From positions 1 to 64,000 of the forward strand of contig NZ_JANYGQ010000037.1 of the NCBI RefSeq assembly GCF_025359345.1: DNA of 64,000 nucleotides, given 5' to 3'. This document shows positions 34,426 through 41,421 of this stretch, piece by piece (positions within the stretch are counted from its first letter, which is position 1; each line of letters starts with the position of its first letter). A model generated the notes under the pieces. It did no database searches and was not told the DNA's origin. It was given only the letters and a program-made list of their open reading frames with translations. A program made the position numbers and the translations under genes. This stretch comes from Mucilaginibacter sp. GTDB lineage: Bacteria; Bacteroidota; Bacteroidia; Sphingobacteriales; Sphingobacteriaceae.

Positions 34426-35964
34426 ATGCAACCCAACCCACTATCCGAACGCCCGCCCATTATCGAACAATTGCGCGCCGAAAGCCGCGGACTACCTTAC
34501 CGCCCTGCCAGAAGAAATACCCGTCCCGAACACGCGCGACCCTCCCCCGAAGACGTTCGCCGCATGTTTACCATCGAAAACGGTAACCGCTGGCTGGAAC
34601 TGGCCCGGCGCGAACCCGAAGCCAAAATGCTGTTCGGCGAACTTTGGCACCAAGGCGAACTCTGTATGCTGTTTGCCGACACCAACATCGGTAAATCGAT
34701 ACTGTCGGTACAGATCGGCGAAAGCATTGCACGCGGACAAAGCATTGCACCTTTCACCTGCCAGGCGCCACCCGCCCGTGTGCTCTACATCGATTTCGAG
34801 TTGAGTAAAACCCAGTTCGGACTGCGGTACAGCCGAGGCCAGGAGGACTACCAATTTTCGGATAATTTTTTCCGCGCACAATACAACTTCATACCCGACC
34901 CGCCGCCCAACGTCAACGAAAACGAACTGCTTATCGCGGCCATCGAATATAAAGTAAACCAGGCTAAGGCCACCGTGCTCATTATCGATAACATCACCTG
35001 CCTGCGCGGCGGCACCGAAAATTCGGCGGTGGCGCTTTCGCTCATGAAAAGCCTCAAAGCGCTAAAAACCGAGCACAACCTGTCCATCCTCGTACTGGCG
35101 CATACCCCCAAGCGGCGGAACGCCACCCAACCCATCAGCGCCGACGACCTGCACGGCAGCAAGCTGCTCATCAACTTTGCCGACAGCGCCTTCGCAATCG
35201 GCAAAAGCACTGCCGACAATGATCTTTGCTACCTCAAACAAATCAAGCAGCGCAACACCCGCCAGCGCTACGGCTACGATAATGTAGCCCTTTGCCGCAT
35301 CCAGAAACCCGGCACGTTCCTGCACTTCACCTTCGAAGGCTACAGCCCCGAACGCCAACACCTGCTCACCTACACGGCCGCCAACCGCCGGCAATTGGCC
35401 AATAAAATAGCCACCCTCTCCGCCAACGGCCACAGCCAGCGCGATATCAGCAAACTGCTGGGCATAGGCCTTGCCACGGTTAACTTGCTGCTGCGCCGGG
35501 GTTTAGAACGTTCAGATGGGGAAGGATATGCAGATGCACTAATGACCAATGACGCAATGACCAATGACCAAGAAAACCGTCCGCATGTAAAAGAAGCGGC
35601 CATGTGCGATTCCCTCCCCGGGGAGGGTAGGGAGGGGTATTCGGAGCCGGGAATTACTTACGAAGAAAGGCCTGACGAGGAGCACACAGCCGCACAAGAT
35701 ATACGGTATTCGGAGCCGGGAATTAAATATGAAGAAAGGCCTGACACAGAACACCCAACCCCGCAGCTTATCCAGCCCACGCCAATAACCAACCATGCGA
35801 TGCTCAATAACCAAAAAGCACTTCCCGGACTAATACCCAAACCCACCTGGGGTATCAAAACATCAGTAATTGATATGGCGCTCACGCCGGAACTGCTGGA
35901 ACAAATATTAAGAATGAATGCGCTGGAAAATTCTATCCGGAAAGAAGGATGGAGAAAAAAGTGA
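34426..35964 (+). CDS. RepA-like AAA/RecA-fold ATPase with HTH and repeat-bearing tail
   Basis: 512 residues. A RecA-fold ATPase has Walker A ADTNIGKS at 84-91, Walker B VLIIDN at 184-189 and HGSKLLINFADSAF (~243-256), as in RepA/DnaB-related helicase-like proteins of plasmids and integrated elements. A small HTH follows (SQRDISKLLGIGLATVNLLL, 337-356). The tail from ~365 is low-complexity: N-D-A-M-T-N-D words, then two 23-residue units starting YSEPGI (405 and 428). This suggests a mobile-element replication or maintenance relic. No primase or mobilisation gene is adjacent. Confidence 0.8.
   Translation: MQPNPLSERPPIIEQLRAESRGLPYRPARRNTRPEHARPSPEDVRRMFTIENGNRWLELARREPEAKMLFGELWHQGELCMLFADTNIGKSILSVQIGESIARGQSIAPFTCQAPPARVLYIDFELSKTQFGLRYSRGQEDYQFSDNFFRAQYNFIPDPPPNVNENELLIAAIEYKVNQAKATVLIIDNITCLRGGTENSAVALSLMKSLKALKTEHNLSILVLAHTPKRRNATQPISADDLHGSKLLINFADSAFAIGKSTADNDLCYLKQIKQRNTRQRYGYDNVALCRIQKPGTFLHFTFEGYSPERQHLLTYTAANRRQLANKIATLSANGHSQRDISKLLGIGLATVNLLLRRGLERSDGEGYADALMTNDAMTNDQENRPHVKEAAMCDSLPGEGREGYSEPGITYEERPDEEHTAAQDIRYSEPGIKYEERPDTEHPTPQLIQPTPITNHAMLNNQKALPGLIPKPTWGIKTSVIDMALTPELLEQILRMNALENSIRKEGWRKK
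35638..35775 (+). repeat. Two 69-bp in-frame tandem repeats inside the ATPase gene
   Basis: TATTCGGAGCCGGGAATTA begins at 35638 and again at 35707, giving two 23-codon units. They are preceded by a CCCTCCCCGGGGAGGG palindromic stretch (35612-35627) of a kind usually seen between genes, so intergenic-type repeat sequence has been read into the protein. Confidence 0.75.
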
Positions 35965-36023
35965 GCCAGATTATTAATATTAACTGCTATAATAGTAACT
36001 TACAGTTCTTTATTTCAATAGTC

Positions 36024-36404
36024 ATGAGCCTGTACTATCTCATTTATTCAAGCGTACCCACGAGAATATTAAATGATGCCGAACTCGGTCAGCTCCTGGC
36101 TACTGCCCGGGCAGAGAATAACAACCACCAGGTAACCGGGATGTTGGTTTGTTTGGCCGACAGCTATGTACAACTGATAGAGGGACCCGAAGAAGCTATA
36201 ATAACACTTTACCAAAACATTGTTAAGGATACCAGGCACGAGCAAGTAGTTACTTTAAAGGAAGGAAAGACAGGCGTGCGGGTTTTTTCGGATTGGGCAA
36301 TGGGATTTGACAAGGACAATTATACTTTAACAGATTATTCAAATACGTTCCACCTGTTAGATGACAATCTATCGAAATTATTAGATATTCTATACGATAA
36401 CTAA
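36024..36404 (+). CDS. Single-domain BLUF blue-light receptor
   Basis: 126 residues from the ATG at 36024. The photoactive residues fall at the same positions as in the cyanobacterial BLUF protein PixD: Y8 (LIYSS), N32 in ENNNHQ, Q50 (YVQLIEG) and W91 and M93 (SDWAMGF). BLUF domains bind FAD non-covalently and switch a hydrogen-bond network in blue light. There is no fused effector domain, so it probably acts through a partner. The frame starts earlier at 35949, but that part overlaps the ATPase end and is not BLUF-like. Confidence 0.92.
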   Translation: MSLYYLIYSSVPTRILNDAELGQLLATARAENNNHQVTGMLVCLADSYVQLIEGPEEAIITLYQNIVKDTRHEQVVTLKEGKTGVRVFSDWAMGFDKDNYTLTDYSNTFHLLDDNLSKLLDILYDN

Positions 36405-36452
36405 AAAGCTGACTGCCCACGGCTCCCGCCAGTAATACAAGTGTCTCGCTTG

Positions 36453-36470
36453 ATGCCAGTAATTTAAGCG
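36453..36470. repeat. Short dispersed word, copy 1
   Basis: ATGCCAGTAATTTAAGCG; a 17/18 match occurs at 38678-38695. Function unknown; may be chance. Confidence 0.3.
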
Positions 36471-36503
36471 ATTGAACCGCCCGGATTAGCCGGCCTAAAT
36501 CCT

Positions 36504-37748
36504 TTAGTCCGCAATTGCCCGTCCCTGCTTTCTTCTCAACCCAACTAATACCAGCATTATTACAACCGACAATAATATAAACACCAGGTAGCTATAGCTC
36601 AAGTTAAGTTGATCTTTAGCCGGAATGCCCGCTACCACAAGGTAAGTAAGCAGCGAAAGAAGCACATACACCATGCCACCTGTAAACCCGCCTGACATAC
36701 CCGCATTTTTAGGGAACCGGCTTAAACAGTATGTAAAATAATTATTGTAAGTAAAACCGGCGCCCACATGTATCACAAAAGCAAAAAATAGCAGCACATA
36801 AACATTGTTCACAAATTTTGCAGTTACGATCATTAACACTACCACTATAAGCTGCACTAAAATATTGATAAACAGCTTACCAAAAAACGGCCGGTTGATC
36901 AATGCTTTACCAATAAAGCCGCCGGCCATCCACGCCAGGCCCAAAATAAGCGAGCAATAACCCGCAACAACCGGTGTAAATTTAAAGTGATGCTCAATAA
37001 TAAACGGACCGGTCATGTTATACATGATCACCATCGAATAAGCAAAAGTTAACATCAGGATACCGAGGCTGAACGTAGTTGCTTTGATCATTTCGACGTA
37101 TATGGCAGCTATTTTTTTTAGCTGGAATGCTGTGCGATGCCGAATAGTTTCGCCGCTGTATAAAAGTTCCAGCACAGCTATAACTGATGCCAGTGCCGCC
37201 AGGAAATAAAAATTTGATTGCCAGCCGAGGGTATGTTGGAAATAGCCTCCCAGGAATGGGGCCACTATTGGCCCGGCAGACCAAATAATGGTAAACATGC
37301 TGAGGTAATGTTTTAGCTGCGCCCCTTCGTATACATCCACAAAATAGGCCCGCTTGGCTATAACTATCATAGCCACTGTAATACCGTGGACTATTCGCAT
37401 GGCGTAAATTACATAGATATTACGGGTAACGGCAATGATTATGCTTGCCAAAATAAACACCATGATCGCGCCCGTACTAAACTTGTATCGCCCGTAGGAG
37501 TCTAAAACACTGCCCAGGAACAATTGCGAGGTGCCATAGCTGATGAGGAACAGCGTGAGGGTTAATTGCACCTGTATACTGCTGATGTGCATATCGGCGC
37601 CCATATTTGGTAACGAAGGAATATAAATGTCTGTAGCGAACCCCGACAGGGGCAACAAAGCGAACGCCAGTATGGTTGAAACCCGTTGATTTTTGACTTG
37701 TGGTGTTGTTATGGCAGATGTTGTAAGCATTTGCCGCAAAGTTAGCAA
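36504..37748 (-). CDS. Bcr/CflA-family drug-efflux MFS transporter
   Basis: 414 residues, about 12 TM segments, with the family features LPLSGFATDIYIPSLPNMG and a cytoplasmic GSVLDSYGRYKFSTG loop between TM2 and TM3. Bcr/CflA members export chloramphenicol, bicyclomycin or sulfonamide-like compounds; substrate here unknown. The first few residues (MLTLRQM) may be preceded or replaced by a later start. Stands alone. Confidence 0.87.
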   Translation of the reverse strand: MLTLRQMLTTSAITTPQVKNQRVSTILAFALLPLSGFATDIYIPSLPNMGADMHISSIQVQLTLTLFLISYGTSQLFLGSVLDSYGRYKFSTGAIMVFILASIIIAVTRNIYVIYAMRIVHGITVAMIVIAKRAYFVDVYEGAQLKHYLSMFTIIWSAGPIVAPFLGGYFQHTLGWQSNFYFLAALASVIAVLELLYSGETIRHRTAFQLKKIAAIYVEMIKATTFSLGILMLTFAYSMVIMYNMTGPFIIEHHFKFTPVVAGYCSLILGLAWMAGGFIGKALINRPFFGKLFINILVQLIVVVLMIVTAKFVNNVYVLLFFAFVIHVGAGFTYNNYFTYCLSRFPKNAGMSGGFTGGMVYVLLSLLTYLVVAGIPAKDQLNLSYSYLVFILLSVVIMLVLVGLRRKQGRAIAD

Positions 37749-37824
37749 TAGCCCAAATGCGGATTGTTTGCTGGAAGTAATAAAGAAAAAGGGCGTTGTT
37801 TGAGCCCGGTTAGGTAACTTTAAT

Positions 37825-38346
37825 CTAAATTTTCTCGGTAATCTCTTTTACAATCTTCTTTAGTTCGCTGAGAGAGCTTGAACTTGTTCTCGTATTGATT
37901 TTAATATTGAAGACATATTTTCCTTTTCGCACCATCACCAGGTCAAAATTTTGATTGCCGGTGTGGTATACGGCTTCATCGCCGAAGTTATCAATCTTCA
38001 CCATTCCGTGCGTTCTGTTGGAAAGATAAACATCTGAAAATCGTTTAATGGCACCGTCAATAATCTGGTATTCCTCGAAAAAAAAATAGACCGCGCCAAT
38101 TTTGCCGGTTTTAGGATCTGCCATATCCGCCTGGTAACCGCATAAATAAGTAAACGACGACGCTTCCTTTTTACTAACGCTATCGGTCAGATGTGCAGCA
38201 GTCCCTAAAATCTTAACTGCTTCTGCTCTGGCAAATAATTTGGCCGAATTAAATTTATCGATCTTAAGCGAATAATATTGGGGGTGTGCATGACCGAGAT
38301 TCATTATTGTTAATCCGGTTACTATTGCAAACTTTGTAAACCACAT
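37825..38346 (-). CDS. Secreted hypothetical protein
   Basis: 173 residues with a signal peptide ending LGHA (~19). The mature part is a mixed alpha-beta sequence with no recognisable motif; residues such as AVYFFFEEYQIIDGAIKRFSD suggest a strand-helix core. Lies 78 bp after the Bcr/CflA start, so the two leftward genes are separately expressed. Confidence 0.6.
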   Translation of the reverse strand: MWFTKFAIVTGLTIMNLGHAHPQYYSLKIDKFNSAKLFARAEAVKILGTAAHLTDSVSKKEASSFTYLCGYQADMADPKTGKIGAVYFFFEEYQIIDGAIKRFSDVYLSNRTHGMVKIDNFGDEAVYHTGNQNFDLVMVRKGKYVFNIKINTRTSSSSLSELKKIVKEITEKI

Positions 38347-38775
38347 TTTATAAATATTAATTTTTGATATTTCTTTAAATAAAAATCATGAATTAAGTTG
38401 TTTTCACATAAGAAAATCGACGTATTACACAAAAAGTAGATCAAACAAGAATTATTGGTATCGAATATCTGATTGACAAATAAAAACACTTTGCGCCCCG
38501 TAAGAGGCCGCCGACAAGAGGGGAAGAAGCGTTAATTCGGTTTGCGGCCAATATTATTTATCAAATTAACAGATGAATACGAAAAAAACGAAGTGAGAAC
38601 TAACTTCAGCGCAGTTTCCTACAGGCGTTTGAAAATCAGCGCGTCTACCATCCCGCCCGTTCAAGCATGTTGATTGAATGCCAGAAATTTAAGCGGGACG
38701 TTTAAACTTATCTATGTCCAGGCAAAATGCCCGAACAGGCGGGTGACCACCGACAGCCAAACAAGCACATTAAAA
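38347..38775. other. Intergenic region, one short repeat seen
   Basis: About 430 bases between two leftward genes. The only structure noticed is a copy of the ATGCCAG-AATTTAAGCG word at 38678-38695. No gene, hairpin terminator or operator was convincing. Confidence 0.4.
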
Positions 38776-39864
38776 CTACTCATAATGGAATTTATTGTAC
38801 TTATACTCCGTTTTGTTATGAGCCAAAGCTAATGCATCAAAACTGTCATTTTTTTTAGTAGTGCCAAATCTACAAAAAACACTTTTTACCGATGGGTTTT
38901 CCAAAACTGGAATTAGGTTCTCTGGCTCTTGATTTTCAGCCAATACATATAAAAACTCGTTAAGCGCGGGAGCCGTTTTCAATGTTGAGATATCTATTAA
39001 TCCCTTCAGATTTTCGAGACTAACTCTTCTCAGTGCAGTTAAATTATCGAAGCTCGGAAGCTCTTTTACTTGTTTTAACGATTGAACAAACAAATTTTGA
39101 AGTGTTGTTAACTTCGAAATGAATGACAAGTCTTTTAAACCCCTCACTTGCCACAATTCCAAATATTTTAAATTTGGTAACGACATTAACCCATCAAAGT
39201 TCTTAATGCCCCCTAACTTAATATCTACAGACCATAAATCCTTAAGTCCAGCTAAATAATCTACATTGTTAGTCGAAATCGAACGGAGAGTTATCTCCTT
39301 AAGTTTATGCAGATGTTTAATTGCTTCAATGCCTTTCTGTTGCCCTTCTAAGTGCAGGGACTCCAAATTTGAAAATCTTCCAATTGTCTCAATATTGGGT
39401 TTACTCGACCTGGTTTGATGAAGAGAAAGGGCTTTGAGATTAGGATCAATATTTTTTAAAAAGTCAAAATTGTCTAAATTAAAAATACCTACTCCAAGTT
39501 CATCAAGGTTTTTCAAGGTAGTTACGCTTTCAATTTCTTTTGCATCCATTAAGCAGTCAGCCGAAAATCTTCTTAATGATGGAATTTGTCCAATAAAGGT
39601 CAGATCACAAACCTTACCATAGTGTCCAAATACTCTCAATAATATATCAGGTCTTTTGCAAAACACCGTGGTTTCTAAAAGAGCTATATCATTTTTAGAT
39701 AGTGGGTTCGAAAACTGGATCGATCGGGTCTTTAGATTATTGCTTAGTTTTTCAAGATCGCGTTTGGATATACCCTCTGAAATCTCATATTGGCCATTCG
39801 TTTCGCTAACAACATGCACGCTTGTTACATTAGATTGTCCTTTTGGTTTAAATATGTTAAACAT
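38776..39864 (-). CDS. Leucine-rich-repeat protein
   Basis: 362 residues without signal peptide. Residues ~105-330 contain about nine repeats with LxxLxxLxLxxxxI/L spacing (LKNLDELGVGIFNLDNF, SLPNLKYLELWQVRGLKDLS, LTALRRVSLENLKGLIDIS). This forms an LRR solenoid for protein binding; no catalytic domain. Its location near a tRNA-associated element and the lack of a secretion signal suggest an intracellular binding role. Base composition is AT-richer than neighbours. Confidence 0.8.
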   Translation of the reverse strand: MFNIFKPKGQSNVTSVHVVSETNGQYEISEGISKRDLEKLSNNLKTRSIQFSNPLSKNDIALLETTVFCKRPDILLRVFGHYGKVCDLTFIGQIPSLRRFSADCLMDAKEIESVTTLKNLDELGVGIFNLDNFDFLKNIDPNLKALSLHQTRSSKPNIETIGRFSNLESLHLEGQQKGIEAIKHLHKLKEITLRSISTNNVDYLAGLKDLWSVDIKLGGIKNFDGLMSLPNLKYLELWQVRGLKDLSFISKLTTLQNLFVQSLKQVKELPSFDNLTALRRVSLENLKGLIDISTLKTAPALNEFLYVLAENQEPENLIPVLENPSVKSVFCRFGTTKKNDSFDALALAHNKTEYKYNKFHYE

Positions 39865-39974
39865 ACCGAATCTGATATTGTCGTATGGTTTTGTTGGTTA
39901 AGTTAGCTATAAAAATAGCTTTTTTTATCGTATGCAGATCATGGATTTCCTGCTGGTGCTCACCAAAAACAACA

Positions 39975-40004
39975 AAGCCCTATCCGCTTTTGCGGACCAG
40001 GCTT
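39975..40004 (-). terminator. Hairpin after the displaced tRNA-Leu fragment
   Basis: Read on the minus strand, AAGCC..GCGG..-type arms pair (AAGCCTGGTCCGC with GCGGATAGGGCTT) around AAAA, followed by a T-rich stretch. Confidence 0.65.
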
Positions 40005-40019
40005 CATGTCGATTCTTAA

Positions 40020-40093
40020 ATGTACTCAGAGCCCCGATTCGATCGGGGCACTCCGTTTACGGGAATCCCGATTTAAATCGGGACGTGTCTACC
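40020..40093 (-). pseudogene. Displaced 3' part of tRNA-Leu(UAA), starting at the D-loop GG
   Basis: On the minus strand the sequence begins GGTAGACACG exactly at the D-loop GG (tRNA nucleotide ~18), runs through the anticodon, variable and T arms and ends at CTCTGAGTA, the normal acceptor 3' strand. The anticodon arm is replaced by TCCCGATTTAAATCGGGA and the T-arm by an 8+3+8 palindrome. The 5' acceptor and D-stem halves are missing. It begins 6 bp after the GIY-YIG stop. Confidence 0.85.
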
Positions 40094-40099
40094 CGTTTA

Positions 40100-40360
40100 T
40101 TAATTTAGTCCGTTCTTAAAATCGCTAATCAGTTTTTCAATGAATATTCGGCTCTTCATCGATTTAATATAAAGTTCACGCGAATTTGCGGCTGCTTTGG
40201 TTTCGAATGTCTCATAGCTCATTAAAACCCAGGGGCCTTTATTTTTAGTTGCCTTAACCATTCCTGTATTGTGTCTTAGTAACCTGGCTTCAATATCTTC
40301 AGTGTGCCCGATGTAGTACCGACCACTTTTTGACGATTGTAAGATATAGGCATAAAACAT
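40100..40360 (-). CDS. Orphan GIY-YIG nuclease (UPF0213-like)
   Basis: 86 residues with the GIY-YIG core: YAYILQS at the start, GRYYIGHT (~17-24), Arg in EARLLRHN (~29-36) and catalytic Glu in SRELYIK (~63). No extra DNA-binding domain. The gene ends TAATAA, a double stop. It lies between an intact tRNA-Leu(UAA) upstream and a displaced tRNA-Leu 3' fragment downstream on the same strand, so the nuclease may cut or mobilise at the tRNA gene. Small GIY-YIG proteins beside tRNA genes are something I recall from this phylum, but the link has not, to my knowledge, been explained. Confidence 0.9.
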   Translation of the reverse strand: MFYAYILQSSKSGRYYIGHTEDIEARLLRHNTGMVKATKNKGPWVLMSYETFETKAAANSRELYIKSMKSRIFIEKLISDFKNGLN

Positions 40361-40376
40361 AATTGGCTAATATAAC

Positions 40377-40402
40377 AAAAGCCCCGAGAAATCGGGGCCT
40401 TT
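40377..40402 (-). terminator. Terminator of tRNA-Leu(UAA)
   Basis: GCCCCGA and TCGGGGC (7-bp arms, 4-base loop, 40381-40398) with A/T-rich flanks; on the minus strand a T-run follows. The arm sequence shares the CCCGA core with the palindromes found in the degenerate tRNA copies. Confidence 0.75.
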
Positions 40403-40403
40403 G

Positions 40404-40488
40404 TACTCAGAGCGGGAATCGAACCCGCACTCCGTTTACGGGAACAGGATTTTAAGTCCTGCGTGTCTACCAGTTCCACCATCTGAGC
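40404..40488 (-). tRNA. tRNA-Leu (anticodon TAA)
   Basis: The acceptor GCTCAGA pairs with TCTGAGT, with A as discriminator. Anticodon arm CAGGA-CTTAAAA-TCCTG gives TAA. Variable arm TTCCCGTAAACGGAG and T-arm GCGGG-TTCGATT-CCCGC are intact, so this is the functional copy of the local set. Confidence 0.97.
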
Positions 40489-40528
40489 AGGTAGTATTCA
40501 TGGAGCACCAGCTGTTCGTTCAGCCTTG

Positions 40529-40615
40529 TACTCAGAGCGGGAATCGAACCGGCACTCCGTTTTACGGGAATCCCGATTTAAATCGGGACGTGCCTACCAG
40601 TTCCACCATCTGAGC
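40529..40615 (-). pseudogene. Degenerate full-length tRNA-Leu copy
   Basis: Acceptor stem, D-arm and 3' end match tRNA-Leu(UAA), but the anticodon arm is the palindrome TCCCGATTTAAATCGGGA (loop of 8 or 6, no proper 7-base loop), the variable arm has one extra base, and the T-stem has a mismatch (GCCGG against CCCGC). A tRNA finder may report it as tRNA-Leu or undetermined; I judge it non-functional. Confidence 0.75.
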
Positions 40616-40688
40616 GTGGTCCATTTGTTATTGGCTTTGTAAATATACTAACCTTTAACAATAAATCCCTTCTTTTGGAAGGGATTTG

Positions 40689-40761
<73 letters not shown>

Positions 40762-40880
40762 ATTTTTTTCCGCTTTTAACCGGCCTTCAATCGCTGAAGC
40801 CCTTACCTCGTTTGCGGGAGTGCAAATATAGGCAGAAAAGGATTTCCTGCAAGGAAAATTTTTATTTTTTTTAAAGTTTT

Positions 40881-41372
40881 TTATAAGTCATTGGATTTCA
40901 AAAGGTCTGCAATCAAATCCGCCTCAAATCCCCGGCTTACAGCGTAATTCTGCAATTTGTAGTTCCGTTTAAACTTATCTCTTTCTATAACAGTCCGGGC
41001 CTTTTTGGTCAAAACGGCCTCCAGCATCCGCATATAGTCGTCGCCATCAATGGTAAGCAGCGCTTTTTTTATCAAAACATCGGGCACTTTTTTAAACTTA
41101 AGGCCCTGTTTTATCTTAATCCTGCCCCACCCCTTTTGTTTAAACTTACCCTGGGTGTAGGCTTTTGCAAAGCGTTCTTCGTTTAAGTAGTTGCGGCCAA
41201 TCAGTTCGCTGATGATATTTTCAACCGCATCAGGCCATAGCCCCCACTCGTAAAGCTTGTCCCTCACCTCCTGCTGCGAGCGTTCCTGGTAGGCGCAATA
41301 GTGCTCGGCCTTGGTAAGCGCAACTTTTGGGTCGGTTATTTTCGTTTTTTTCGGGCTATCCATTAAAACCAA
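40881..41372 (-). CDS. recX: RecX regulator of RecA
   Basis: 163 residues made of RecX three-helix repeats: KAEHYCAYQERSQQEVRDKLYEWG, ISELIGRNYLNEERFAKAYTQGKFKQKGWGRIKIKQ and a third module ending SRGFEADLIADLL. RecX binds RecA filaments and limits recombinase activity. An ATG four codons in (41363) is an alternative start. The recA gene is not in the window. Divergent from murF-alr. Confidence 0.9.
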   Translation of the reverse strand: MVLMDSPKKTKITDPKVALTKAEHYCAYQERSQQEVRDKLYEWGLWPDAVENIISELIGRNYLNEERFAKAYTQGKFKQKGWGRIKIKQGLKFKKVPDVLIKKALLTIDGDDYMRMLEAVLTKKARTVIERDKFKRNYKLQNYAVSRGFEADLIADLLKSNDL

Positions 41373-41421
41373 AAATCGTTAAAAATTCTTCTATCTACAG
41401 AAATATAAGCAAATTCGTACC

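Noticed and set aside
36453..38695. ATGCCAG-AATTTAAGCG word pair as a mobile element
   Set aside because: Only two copies of 18 bp with one mismatch and no other shared sequence around them; too weak to support an element.
40276..40482. Open frame beginning MVELVDTQDLKSC
   Set aside because: This is the well-known false protein read from a tRNA-Leu gene; it overlaps the intact tRNA-Leu(UAA) and the GIY-YIG gene in another frame.
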